Shown here piece by piece: positions 25,571 to 34,108 of a stretch of DNA of 64,000 nt; the first letter of the stretch is position 1; the number at the start of each line of letters is the position of its first letter. Made by a program: the position numbers and the translations under genes. This DNA is from Terrilactibacillus tamarindi. GTDB lineage: Bacteria > Bacillota > Bacilli > Bacillales > Sporolactobacillaceae. Below the pieces are notes generated by a model. It was not told the DNA's origin. It was given only the letters and a program-made list of their open reading frames with translations, and made no database searches. The stretch is taken from the NCBI RefSeq assembly GCF_009718825.1, contig NZ_WNHB01000010.1:48417-112416 (forward strand), in the 5' to 3' direction.

Positions 25571-26392
25571 ATGAGAAGAAAATTAAGTTGCTTAATCTTA
25601 TCCTTTTTTTGTGTGTCATTCATTTTTAATACTCAATGTTCATCTGCTGAAGATGTCTCGATGACACAAAAGGATAAATTTAACGAACAGAACATAATGG
25701 CGGATTTATGGTTTCAAACGTCAGGAGAAGCAAAAGCGCTCTATTACCAAGGTTATAATATTGGAACAGAAAAAATGAATCAAGCTTTAAAAAAGAAATA
25801 CAAAAAGAAGCCAGCGGTTGTACTAGATATAGATGAAACGATTGTTAACAATAGTCCACTTGACGCTAAATTTTCAAAAGTAGGACAAGGGTCTTTGAAT
25901 GAAAAGGAATGGCGCAAATGGATTGCGAAAGCAAAAGCAAAGCCACTTCCAGGTGCACTTGATTTTTTAAAAGAAGCTGATCGAAGAGGTGTTGACATCT
26001 ATTACATATCAGATCGTTCGGATAAAACGTTAGAACGAACGATGCTAAATCTTAAAAATATAGGGGCACCTCAGGTTACGAAGAATCATGTACTCTTAAA
26101 AAGAGATGGCGAGAAAAATAAGAATCGACGACGTAAACTCGTTGCAAAGACGCATCGCATTTTGCTTTATTTTGGCGACAACTTATCAGATTTTGAAGGA
26201 TTTGAGTACCCAACTATCAAAAAACGAGCAAATAAAGTGGATAAAATGAGGCTTGATTTTGGGAATAAGTTGATTGTTTTCCCAAATCCAATGTATGGAA
26301 ATTGGGAAAAAGCTCTCTATAATGGGAAAAATAATCTTTCGAATGAGGAAAAGATCAAAATTAGAAAAAGTTTACTTCAAGGAGATGATTAA
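25571..26392 (+). CDS. secreted HAD acid phosphatase, e(P4)/class B type
   Basis: About 273 residues from ATG 25571 (AAAGGA upstream; an in-frame GTG at 25553 overlaps that site). It has a signal peptide (LSCLILSFFCVSFIFNTQCSSA) whose Cys is not in a standard lipobox, so lipidation is doubtful. VVLDIDETIVNNS is HAD motif I with the nucleophile Asp and the acid Asp. YYISDRSDKTLERT holds motif II, and LYFGDNLSDFEGF motif IV. These mark the e(P4)/OlpA nucleotide and NMN phosphatases that salvage phosphate or NAD precursors outside the cell. Confidence 0.85.
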   Translation: MRRKLSCLILSFFCVSFIFNTQCSSAEDVSMTQKDKFNEQNIMADLWFQTSGEAKALYYQGYNIGTEKMNQALKKKYKKKPAVVLDIDETIVNNSPLDAKFSKVGQGSLNEKEWRKWIAKAKAKPLPGALDFLKEADRRGVDIYYISDRSDKTLERTMLNLKNIGAPQVTKNHVLLKRDGEKNKNRRRKLVAKTHRILLYFGDNLSDFEGFEYPTIKKRANKVDKMRLDFGNKLIVFPNPMYGNWEKALYNGKNNLSNEEKIKIRKSLLQGDD

Positions 26393-26395
26393 ATA

Positions 26396-26425
26396 AGAAC
26401 AGACCTATATGGCCTGTTCTTTTGT
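26396..26425. terminator. bidirectional terminator between the phosphatase and ywrA
   Basis: AGAACAG-CC pairs with GG-CTGTTCT, then TTTTG; A-rich upstream for the opposite strand. Confidence 0.75.
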
Positions 26426-26427
26426 TT

Positions 26428-26973
26428 CTAAATATGAAGATGAGGGACAACGAGTCCACCATAAATAAAGGCAATAATAATAACGATAGCTGGATGAATT
26501 TTTAATTTTATCATAGCTAGAAATGATATGGCAGCAATCACGATGGCTTGAATAGGTCCCAGTGAGTGAATGGAGTCTCTTCCCATTTGCCAAGTTAGTA
26601 CAAGCATCATAATGGCGATAACAGGCTGTACAAGTAAGGTCATCCCTTTAACAACGGAAGACTGACGGTGTTTTTGAAGTATCTTTAGTAAAAGAATTAG
26701 AGCAATCGATGAAGGAGCGATTGTAGCGATGACAGCTATGATAGCTCCAAAAATGCCCGAAACATTATAGCCAACATAGGCAGCAATTTTGGTGGATATT
26801 GGTCCAGGCAGGGCATTACCTAAAGCAAGCATATTAGAAAAGTCAATATTTGTTAGCCAATGATAGTGTGTGACCACTTCTTGATACATAAGAGGAATGG
26901 ACGACGGACCACCACCATAGCCCAGAATATTAGCAACAAAAAAACCTAGAAAAACGGAAATTAAACTCATCAT
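26428..26973 (-). CDS. ywrA: chromate transporter, short-chain subunit (YwrA/Chr3C-like)
   Basis: A 181-residue half-length CHR protein with about five or six helices. It has the family motif ILGYGGGPSSIPLM at about residues 15-28 and LALGNALPGPISTKIAAYVGY. Single-domain CHR proteins work as heterodimers; its ATG overlaps the TGA of the upstream partner, so the two are coupled. It exports chromate or related oxyanions in known pairs. Gene order regulator-ywrB-ywrA matches B. subtilis. Confidence 0.88.
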   Translation of the reverse strand: MMSLISVFLGFFVANILGYGGGPSSIPLMYQEVVTHYHWLTNIDFSNMLALGNALPGPISTKIAAYVGYNVSGIFGAIIAVIATIAPSSIALILLLKILQKHRQSSVVKGMTLLVQPVIAIMMLVLTWQMGRDSIHSLGPIQAIVIAAISFLAMIKLKIHPAIVIIIAFIYGGLVVPHLHI

Positions 26974-27557
26974 TATATGGCCTCCCGGTCTCTATCATGG
27001 TGTTTATTGATTTTGTTTTTAAGTTTATAATGAACCGTCCCATAAGCTAGAAAAAGGATAATAACAATTGCAGGATGGACTGGAATAACTTGTAGCAGGA
27101 CAAAAGCAATGATGAAGGTAGCAAACCCGAATACCCAACCTAAACCTTTTACGGCTTTACTTCCAAATTTGTAAGCCATTTGACCAAGCATGACGGCAAT
27201 AACAGGTAAAACGGCTGCAATCATCCCTTCAACCACTGGAGAACTTTTTAGGACACTAATTAAGGAAGCAAGGGCAATCATCGCTAAACACGTTGGGAGA
27301 ATATGTGCAATGATCGCAACGGCAGCGCCGATGGAGCCTTTTGTTCGATAACCAAGATAGCCTGCAATTTTAGTTGCAATGGGTCCGGGTAGAGCATTGG
27401 CTAATGCCAGGACTTCACCAAATTCATCATCTTCCATCCAATGATAACGGTTAACAGCTTCATGCCTAAATAAAGGCATAACAGACGGCCCGCCACCATA
27501 ACCGAGAATGCCGGTACGCACCATAGCAGCCACTAGATCTTTATATGTATTACTCAT
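26973..27557 (-). CDS. ywrB: chromate transporter, short-chain subunit (YwrB/Chr3N-like)
   Basis: A 194-residue CHR half-protein with GILGYGGGPSVMPLF and VLALANALPGPIATKIAGYLGY. It forms the partner of the following 181-residue subunit, with an opposite predicted membrane topology in characterised pairs. It follows the Lrp-type regulator by about 21 bases on the same strand, consistent with one operon. Confidence 0.88.
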   Translation of the reverse strand: MSNTYKDLVAAMVRTGILGYGGGPSVMPLFRHEAVNRYHWMEDDEFGEVLALANALPGPIATKIAGYLGYRTKGSIGAAVAIIAHILPTCLAMIALASLISVLKSSPVVEGMIAAVLPVIAVMLGQMAYKFGSKAVKGLGWVFGFATFIIAFVLLQVIPVHPAIVIILFLAYGTVHYKLKNKINKHHDRDREAI

Positions 27558-27578
27558 CGTGATTCACCTCTTCATTTA

Positions 27579-28058
27579 TTATAGTTTCATACCCATACGG
27601 CTTTTATAACGTTTAATTAGAACTTGGCAATCGACACTAATAACGCCTTCCATTGGATACAATTTTTCAACAAGGAAGTTTTCCATCTCTTTGTTGCTTG
27701 TGAAGATCCCATGCATGTGTAGTTTACTTGGCCCAGTCATGTGATAAAGGCTTGTCACAGCAGGATCAAGTGATAATTGTTCAGCGACGGATTGAAGGTG
27801 TTGGGGTTCAACTTCAACATTGTAAAAAGCTGAAACATCCATCCCAATTTGAGAAGGATTAATGACGGCAGTGAATTTTTCTATAATTCCTTTTTCCATT
27901 AAGTTTGTGACACGGGTAGCAACAGCTACACGGGATAATCCAACTTGTTTACCAAGATCCGTAAAGGAGATCCTTCCATCTTCATGAAAAATCGTTAGTA
28001 TTTTTTTATCGATTTCATCTAGCTTCGTTTCAGGAAGTTCAAATGCTGCAGGATTCAT
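27579..28058 (-). CDS. ywrC: Lrp/AsnC-family regulator of the chromate operon (YwrC-like)
   Basis: About 159 residues from ATG 28058, which has GAGAGG about 11 bases upstream; a TTG at 28088 has its site too close. The helix-turn-helix reads [38 protein letters not shown] in the first 60 residues. A C-terminal RAM domain follows. YwrC of B. subtilis heads the same operon and responds to chromate; that role here is inferred from synteny. Confidence 0.85.
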   Translation of the reverse strand: MNPAAFELPETKLDEIDKKILTIFHEDGRISFTDLGKQVGLSRVAVATRVTNLMEKGIIEKFTAVINPSQIGMDVSAFYNVEVEPQHLQSVAEQLSLDPAVTSLYHMTGPSKLHMHGIFTSNKEMENFLVEKLYPMEGVISVDCQVLIKRYKSRMGMKL

Positions 28059-28088
28059 TTCTACGTCATCCTCTCTATCCGAATTCAA

Positions 28089-28481
28089 CCTAACATATCG
28101 TGATTGGATTAATCAATATTATTTCTATTCGTTAGCAATTAACAATATTACCTTACGTTATATCAATTATTAGAATAAACGATAAACGAAAAGAAGTAAA
28201 TGGGATTTAGCGTAATTTTATATTATTTTTGTTTACAAATAGTTTAATAAGGAAAATAAGGGTAGTCGCATTATCAATTTATTGATAAATTACATATCGT
28301 AATAAACGCTAGCAATATATCATCGTTATGAAATGTAATCTTTATGAAGGGTTACATATTACATATCTTGAAGAGTGATTGATAACGATTTGGTAGAATG
28401 GTATTGACTAAGTTCAAAGGATCATCTAACATAAATTTTAAGTTTTATATTATCTCTTAAAATAATTCAAATAATTATAAA
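28089..28481. promoter_or_regulatory. AT-rich regulatory region between ywrC and ywrD
   Basis: No genes. TTATCAAT-TT-ATTGATAA at 28271-28288 is a near-perfect palindrome that could be the operator for the Lrp-type regulator. Several TTACATAT copies lie at 28306-28366. Confidence 0.35.
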
Positions 28482-28636
28482 GTGAAGCTTCCATCAGTGG
28501 GGGTTTTCTTCATCACCCACTGATGGTTAGCTGAACCAATCGGGCCTTTACGGGCAATTGATCCCCCACCAATCTTCTTTGAATACTCAGAATCTTGAGG
28601 TAGGGGTCTTTACTTACCGTTAAGGCGGGATAAATA
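28482..28636 (-). repeat. structured element copy C, full length
   Basis: Read on the minus strand it matches copy A almost throughout: the ATCCCGCC start, AACGGTAAGTAAAGACCCC, the central stem, GGTTCAGCTAACC and the ATCAGTGGG hairpin. It ends GAAGCTTCAC. On the plus strand the boundary reads AAAGTGA|AGCTTCC. It sits 27 bases before the ywrD start and might affect that promoter. Confidence 0.65.
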
Positions 28637-28662
28637 TTACGTGTTAGAAAGGGGTCTTTTCG

Positions 28663-30240
28663 GTGAATCAATCCATTATTGGGACGAAACAGATGGTTGT
28701 TAGTCCTCATTATCTAGCTTCAATGGCAGGAAATCAGATCTTGCAAAAAGGAGGAAATGCTTTTGACGCGGCGGTGGCGGTGAGTGGATGCCTTGCCGTT
28801 GTATATCCACATATGACTGGATTAGGCGGGGATTCATTTTGGTTGGCCTATCGAAACAAAGATAAGACTATCCGGGCTTATAATGGAAGTGGCCGATCAG
28901 GAGGTAAAGTGACAAGAGAGACCTTTGCTGGAAATGACCGTATTCCTTTCCGAGGAATAGAGAGTATTATTACTGTTCCAGGTATGGTAGATAGTTGGGA
29001 TGCTCTCTTAAACGAATATGGAAGTATGACTTTAGCAGAAGTTCTAGAACCTGCAATTGATTATGCTAAACATGGCTTTCCGTTTTCAGAGGACCAACAT
29101 TATAATACTAAGATAAATACAGAATTACTTTCAAAGACCCCGATTACGTCGGACATATATATGCCAAATGGAAAAATACCTGAAATTGGTGAACGGTTTA
29201 TACAGAAAGACTTAGCAAGAACATTAACGACTATATCCGAGTATGGTAGAGATGCTTTCTACAAAGGTGAAATTGCTCAGGCGATTGTTTCTTACTTACA
29301 AGGTCAGGGCAGTTTGTTGACAGAAGAAGATTTTGCTTCTCATCATGGAGAATGGGTCACACCTATTTCATCGACTTATCGTGATTATACCATGTATCAA
29401 GTTCCCCCAAACTCACAGGGATTTATTGGTCTATTAGTCCTTAATATATTGGAGAATTACGACTTTGGAAAAATTAAGCATGGCTCTTTTGAGTATTATC
29501 ATCTGTTAGTTGAAGCTTTGAAAAAGGGGATTCATGAACGAAATCAAGTTCTTACAGATCCAGAGTTTTTTGATATCCCATTAGACCATTTGTTAAGTAA
29601 AACTTTTGCAAAAGAACTTGCGTCTTCTATAGATATCAGTTCGAGTGAAGTTCAATCGCCATCCATGGGAAGTGACACGGCTTATGCAGCGGTCGTTGAT
29701 AAAGAGGGAAATGCGGTTTCGTTTATTCAAAGTCTATACTTTGAATATGGTTCAGGTGTTGTTGCAGGGAATACAGGGATTATCATGCAGAATCGAGGAT
29801 CTTTCTTTTCTTTAGATCCAGATCATGTTAATACGTTGGAGCCTAATAAACGGACGTTCCACACGCTGATGCCTGCTATGGCTTGTAAAGATGGTAAACC
29901 GAGGATCTTATATGGAACGCAAGGAGGAGAAGGACAGCCTCAGACACAAACAGCAATTATTACCCGTATGATTGACTACGGTATGGATCCTCAGCAAGCT
30001 CTTAATGAACCTAGATTCGTGTGGGGAAGAACATGGGGCGAAGAGACTCAAGAGCTCAATATTGAGGATCGAGTAGGTGAGACATCCATTGAAGGATTAA
30101 AACAAGCAAAGCACCAAGTAAAGATTGTGGGTTCATTTGATAAAGTTATGGGCCAAGCTCAAGCCATTCTCATTGATGAACAAGGATTTTTAAAAGGCGG
30201 GGTTGATCCGAGAGGCAATGGTGCAAGCGTAGGGATTTAA
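28663..30240 (+). CDS. ywrD: gamma-glutamyltransferase-family enzyme (YwrD-like)
   Basis: 525 residues starting at GTG 28663 (AAAGGGG upstream). It is an Ntn hydrolase that self-cleaves before the nucleophile Thr339 in MGSDTAYAAVVDKEGNAVSFIQS. The N-terminal part carries GNAFDAAVAVSGCLAVVYPHMTGLGGDSFWL. The C-terminal part shows TLMPAMACKDGKPRILYGTQGGEGQPQTQ. It has no signal peptide, unlike secreted Ggt, matching B. subtilis YwrD and cephalosporin-acylase relatives. It stays next to ywrCBA, as in B. subtilis. It acts on gamma-glutamyl compounds such as glutathione; the exact substrate is unproven. Confidence 0.88.
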   Translation: MNQSIIGTKQMVVSPHYLASMAGNQILQKGGNAFDAAVAVSGCLAVVYPHMTGLGGDSFWLAYRNKDKTIRAYNGSGRSGGKVTRETFAGNDRIPFRGIESIITVPGMVDSWDALLNEYGSMTLAEVLEPAIDYAKHGFPFSEDQHYNTKINTELLSKTPITSDIYMPNGKIPEIGERFIQKDLARTLTTISEYGRDAFYKGEIAQAIVSYLQGQGSLLTEEDFASHHGEWVTPISSTYRDYTMYQVPPNSQGFIGLLVLNILENYDFGKIKHGSFEYYHLLVEALKKGIHERNQVLTDPEFFDIPLDHLLSKTFAKELASSIDISSSEVQSPSMGSDTAYAAVVDKEGNAVSFIQSLYFEYGSGVVAGNTGIIMQNRGSFFSLDPDHVNTLEPNKRTFHTLMPAMACKDGKPRILYGTQGGEGQPQTQTAIITRMIDYGMDPQQALNEPRFVWGRTWGEETQELNIEDRVGETSIEGLKQAKHQVKIVGSFDKVMGQAQAILIDEQGFLKGGVDPRGNGASVGI

Positions 30241-30260
30241 CTATAAAGAATAAGTCATTT

Positions 30261-30297
30261 AAAAGCAGAACAAAACACTTGATATGTTCTGCTTTTT
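30261..30297 (+). terminator. ywrD terminator
   Basis: AAAAGCAGAACA pairs with TGTTCTGCTTTTT. Confidence 0.9.
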
Positions 30298-30423
30298 ATG
30301 GTGTATTTAATACCAGAAGAGTCACTTTGAAAGCGTTTGATAATCTGGAAGTAACAGGGTCACAAAACAAGTTTTGAAATCAAGTGTGCTATAATGTCAT
30401 ATAAAATTGAAGGAGGGTTTTGA

Positions 30424-31482
30424 ATGGCTAATTCAAAACAGTTCACTGGCTACATTGGAACATATACCAATGGAAAAAGCGAAGGTATTTATCGTTTTAC
30501 CTTAGATATAGACAAGCCTAAAGTTACAGATATTGGGCTTGCTGCTACATTAGACAATCCTACATATTTAGCTATTAGTGAAGATAATAAATATCTTTAT
30601 TCAATCATAAAAGAGGGGTCATCCGGAGGGGTTGCATCCTTTTTGATTAATGCGGAGACGAATGATTTAAAACCACTTAATCACGAACTGCTCGAAGGGG
30701 CTGCTCCTTGCTACGTTGGTATAAATAAAGAAAATAGTCATCTCCTTTCATCAAATTACCATAAAGGTACGGTTGGTCTTTATTTAATAAAAGACGATGG
30801 CTCCATTAGTCCGGCAGTTTCGATTGTTAGACATGAAGGGTCAGGGCATTATGAAGAAAGACAGGAAGCCCCACATATCCATTTTTCTGATTTTACTCCA
30901 GATCAAAAGTTCGTTGTTGTAGTCGATCTTGGAACAGACCAACTGGTCACCTACAAAATCGAAGAAAATACATTAAAACAGGTTCAAACACTTGATTTTA
31001 GTCCAGATAGTGGGGTGCGTCACCTCGTCTTTCATCCTACAAAACCCTATGCTTACGTCATGACAGAATTAACATCGGAAGTAGTTTCATTGAAATTTAA
31101 TGCTGAAGATGGCAGTTTTTCTATCATTGAATACTTATCTACCTTACCAGAAGGTTATAAAGAGACTAGCAGCGGCAGTGCTATTCATATCACGAGTGAT
31201 GGACGCTTTGTCTATACAGCAACGCGCGGACACGATAGTATTGGTGTATTTGAAGTAGACGAAAAAACGGGTAAATTGACGTTAGTTGAAATTACTTCAA
31301 CACATGGAAAAGGCCCAAGGGACTTTTCTTTAGATCCAACCGAAAAATTCCTTATCGCCGCCAACCAAAACTCGAATAATCTTGTTCTATTTATTCGAGA
31401 TGAAGGAACCGGAAAGTTGACGTTGGTGGATGGAGAACTTGAAGTTCATGATCCTGTTTGTGTGAAGTTCTTAAATGTTTAG
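30424..31482 (+). CDS. lactonase-family protein (YkgB-type 6-phosphogluconolactonase)
   Basis: A 352-residue seven-bladed beta-propeller of the Pgl/YkgB family. Recurrent blades are visible: YIGTYTNGKSEGIYRF, LDNPTYLAISEDNKYLYS, PHIHFSDFTPDQKFVVVVDLGTDQ, VRHLVFHPTKPYAYV and GPRDFSLDPTEKFLIAANQ. It opens the lactone ring of 6-phosphogluconolactone in the pentose phosphate path. ATG 30424 follows GGAGGG. Monocistronic; a 41-bp tandem repeat follows. Confidence 0.85.
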   Translation: MANSKQFTGYIGTYTNGKSEGIYRFTLDIDKPKVTDIGLAATLDNPTYLAISEDNKYLYSIIKEGSSGGVASFLINAETNDLKPLNHELLEGAAPCYVGINKENSHLLSSNYHKGTVGLYLIKDDGSISPAVSIVRHEGSGHYEERQEAPHIHFSDFTPDQKFVVVVDLGTDQLVTYKIEENTLKQVQTLDFSPDSGVRHLVFHPTKPYAYVMTELTSEVVSLKFNAEDGSFSIIEYLSTLPEGYKETSSGSAIHITSDGRFVYTATRGHDSIGVFEVDEKTGKLTLVEITSTHGKGPRDFSLDPTEKFLIAANQNSNNLVLFIRDEGTGKLTLVDGELEVHDPVCVKFLNV

Positions 31483-31518
31483 CATTAGTTTGTTTGACGT
31501 TTGTATATAAATACAGAG

Positions 31519-31780
31519 GTAGCTCAATTCGTCGCCGAAGCGGCTCAATAAATTCATAAGCAGCTCAATTGGCTGCCGAGGTGGCTCAATAAATTTAGAA
31601 GCAGCTCAATTCGGTGTCAAAGCGGCTCAATAAATCTAGAAGTAGCTCAATTGGCTGCCGAGGTGGCTCAATAAATTTAGAAGTAGCTCAATTCGGTGTC
31701 AAAGTGGCTCAATAAATCTAGAGGTAGCTCAATTCGGTGCCGAAGCGGCTCAATAAACCCATAAGCAATTCAATTTGGCG
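31519..31780. repeat. 41-bp tandem repeat, six full units plus a partial
   Basis: Six units of exactly 41 bp (31519-31764) are followed by a decayed partial. Each has two half motifs, GTAGCTCAATT and GGCTCAATAAAT, separated by GG(T/C)TGCCGA- or CGGTGTCAAAG-type cores that alternate between units 2-5. Spacers are absent, so it is not CRISPR. All frames contain stops. The remaining bases to 31969 carry only the next promoter. Confidence 0.9.
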
Positions 31781-31969
31781 ATTTCATCAAGGGATTCAAT
31801 ACGAAACTGGAGTTTACCATTAATTTTGAAGCTTTTTTATTATTAAACTGTGATCAAGAGATGAATTCAATATGTTATTAAAAGTCTAAACATTGTTTAA
31901 ACTCTGGAGAAACGATATGATAAGAGTATCAAAAGGTTTGTATTAAACACCAGCAAGGAGGATAGATAG

Positions 31970-32923
31970 ATGACAGGATCAATTAGACGAATAGGTATTA
32001 TTGGAGTTGGTAATGTTGGAAGCGCGGCGGCTTTTTCCGTTATCCATCAAGGAATTTGTGAGGAATTAACACTAGTGGACATCAAAAAAGAAAAATCGAT
32101 TGGAGAAGCCATCGATTTTGCAGATAGTATTGGATTTTTATCTTTTAGAACAAAAGTTAAATCTGGTGAACTATTGGACTTAAAAAATTGTGATGTTATT
32201 TTAATTAGTGTGGCGGGTGAACCGTTAAAACCAGGAGAAACTCGACTAGACTTGTTAAAAGGTACATCTGCTATTATTAAGGATATTATCCCGCCTTTAA
32301 AAGAAGCAGGATTCAATGGTATATACGTTGTAGCGACAAATCCATGTGATGTGATTACCTATTTAACTTGGAAACTATCAGGGTTACCTCGCAATCAAGT
32401 TATTGGTACGGGAACGGCCCTAGACAGCAGTCGTTTTAGAAAACTTTTGTCGGAACATTTGAATGTCGATTCACGCAGTATTACCGCTTATATGTTAGGA
32501 GAACATGGTGAATCACAATTTGGTGCTTGGTCACATGTTTCTATTGGCGGGAAACCCATTCGTGACTATATCGAGGATCATAAAGAGAACATTGAGCCTT
32601 TCAACTTTGATGATCTTTCGGAACACGCAAAACGTGAAGGCTGGAATGTTTTTAACCGTAAAGGAAAAACAGAATATGGAATAGGAAATGCCCTTGCCTT
32701 CATAGCGAAGGCCATTCTTAACGATGCTTATACAATATCTCCAGTCTCTGCTGTACTTGAAGGCGAGTATGGCCAAAATGATCTTGCCATAGGTGTACCA
32801 GGAATTCTTTGCCGAGAAGGCTTGAAACAAGTCATTGAACTCGATCTTGATGAAAAAGAACAAACGTTATTTAAAAACTCAGCTAACGTGATAAAAGACA
32901 ATATCGCATCTGTTAAACTTTAG
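31970..32923 (+). CDS. L-lactate dehydrogenase-family 2-hydroxyacid dehydrogenase
   Basis: A 317-residue NAD-dependent dehydrogenase of the LDH/MDH fold. IGIIGVGNVGSAAAF binds NAD, VATNPCDVITYLTW follows, DSSRFRKLLSEHL holds the substrate-binding Arg, and YMLGEHGESQFGAWSHV holds the catalytic His. In the specificity loop the residue before KPGETR is Leu86, where classical LDH has Gln (Q102) and MDH has Arg. This argues for a bulkier 2-keto acid, as in L-2-hydroxyisocaproate dehydrogenases. It may therefore not be the main lactate enzyme. ATG 31970 follows AAGGAGG. Confidence 0.82.
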   Translation: MTGSIRRIGIIGVGNVGSAAAFSVIHQGICEELTLVDIKKEKSIGEAIDFADSIGFLSFRTKVKSGELLDLKNCDVILISVAGEPLKPGETRLDLLKGTSAIIKDIIPPLKEAGFNGIYVVATNPCDVITYLTWKLSGLPRNQVIGTGTALDSSRFRKLLSEHLNVDSRSITAYMLGEHGESQFGAWSHVSIGGKPIRDYIEDHKENIEPFNFDDLSEHAKREGWNVFNRKGKTEYGIGNALAFIAKAILNDAYTISPVSAVLEGEYGQNDLAIGVPGILCREGLKQVIELDLDEKEQTLFKNSANVIKDNIASVKL

Positions 32924-32981
32924 TTAACTCGTTATAACTAAAACTGGTCATTTTTTCTTTATAGAGAAAAATAAAAATTTG

Positions 32982-33011
32982 TTGACAATATTCGACGAAA
33001 ACATGTATAGT
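32982..33011 (+). promoter_or_regulatory. promoter of the met leader
   Basis: TTGACA (32982-32987) and TATAGT (33006-33011) are separated by 18 bases, directly upstream of the SAM riboswitch. Confidence 0.7.
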
Positions 33012-33037
33012 AGACATACTGAAAAGAATTGAATATC

Positions 33038-33193
33038 ATCTTATCTAGAGCGGTGGAGGGAAAGGCCCGATGAAACCCGGCAACCAACCTTTTTTAGGGG
33101 TTCAGGTGCTAATTCCTACAAAACCTATGTGGTTTTGGAAGATAAGAGAAGTTGAGTCATTCACACCGCTTCTCTATTGAGAAGCGGTTTTTT
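33038..33193 (+). promoter_or_regulatory. SAM-I riboswitch (S-box) with terminator, controlling metQNI
   Basis: The aptamer is closed by CTTATCT/AGATAAG (33040-33046 and 33140-33146). It carries the conserved core AGCGGTGGAGGGA, GGCCCGATGAAACCCGGCAACC and AGGTGCTAATTCC. The terminator ACCGCTTCTC/GAGAAGCGGT plus T run is at 33165-33193. Bound SAM favours termination, so the importer is made when SAM is low. Confidence 0.95.
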
Positions 33194-33273
33194 GAGAACA
33201 AAAACTGGATAGAAGATATTTTAATTTTCAGACATAATTCATAGTAAAGCACTAAGAACAGGGGGAAAAGGAA

Positions 33274-34092
33274 ATGAAGAAATCAGCAAAAATTTTATCT
33301 ATCGGTTTAGCTATTATTTTATTATTTGGTTTGTCAGCATGTGGGAATAGTGGTTCAAAAGAATTAAGCACCAAAGAAATTACAGTTGGGGTGACTGGTG
33401 GTCCTCACCAACAAATCATGGAACAAGTTGCTAAATTAGCTAAAAAAGACGGCTTGAAAATTAATTTGAAAGTATTTAACGATTACAATACACCAAATAC
33501 AGCTTTAAGCGAAGGTAGCTTAGATGCAAATAGCTATCAAACACTTCCATTCTTAAAAGGACAAATAGAAGACAAGGGCTACAAAATTACCGATGTTTTT
33601 AAAACAGTTGCTTTTCCAATGGGCGTATATTCTAACAAAATCAAAAGCTTAAAAGATCTTAAAAAAGGTGATTCAATTGCGGTACCGAACGATCCGGCAA
33701 ATGAATTACGTGCCTTGCAATTATTTGAAGCAGCTGGGGTTATCAAATTAAAAGACGGTGCTTCACAAAAAGCAACTAAAAAAGATGTTGTTGAAAATAA
33801 ATTGAACTTACAAATTAAAGAACTTAATGCTGAATCTCTACCAGCACAACTTGATGAAGTAACAGCTGCAGCTATTAATACAAACTTTGCGATGGGTGCT
33901 GGATTAACGATTAACAAAGATGCTATTTATCATGAGCCTATTAAAAACAATCCATATCCGAACTACTTTGTGGTTCGTACAGAAAATAAAAAAGATAAAG
34001 TTGTAAAAACAATTGAAAAATATTATCGCTCAGACGAAGTTAAAGCTTATATCGCAAAACAATTTGGTGGTTCGGTTGCACCTGCTTGGTAA
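33274..34092 (+). CDS. metQ: methionine-binding lipoprotein
   Basis: A 272-residue NlpA/MetQ family receptor, lipidated at Cys in LSACGNSG (about residue 27) after a lysine-rich hydrophobic signal. It shows KEITVGVTGGPHQQIMEQV, FNDYNTPNTALSEG, DANSYQTLPFL and PMGVYSNKIKSLKDL. It delivers D- or L-methionine to MetNI. First gene of the riboswitch-controlled operon. Confidence 0.95.
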   Translation: MKKSAKILSIGLAIILLFGLSACGNSGSKELSTKEITVGVTGGPHQQIMEQVAKLAKKDGLKINLKVFNDYNTPNTALSEGSLDANSYQTLPFLKGQIEDKGYKITDVFKTVAFPMGVYSNKIKSLKDLKKGDSIAVPNDPANELRALQLFEAAGVIKLKDGASQKATKKDVVENKLNLQIKELNAESLPAQLDEVTAAAINTNFAMGAGLTINKDAIYHEPIKNNPYPNYFVVRTENKKDKVVKTIEKYYRSDEVKAYIAKQFGGSVAPAW

Positions 34093-34108
34093 GGAGGACT
34101 TGTAAATT

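Noticed and set aside
31519..31780. CRISPR array
   Set aside because: Units are contiguous 41-bp repeats with no unique spacers and no cas genes nearby.
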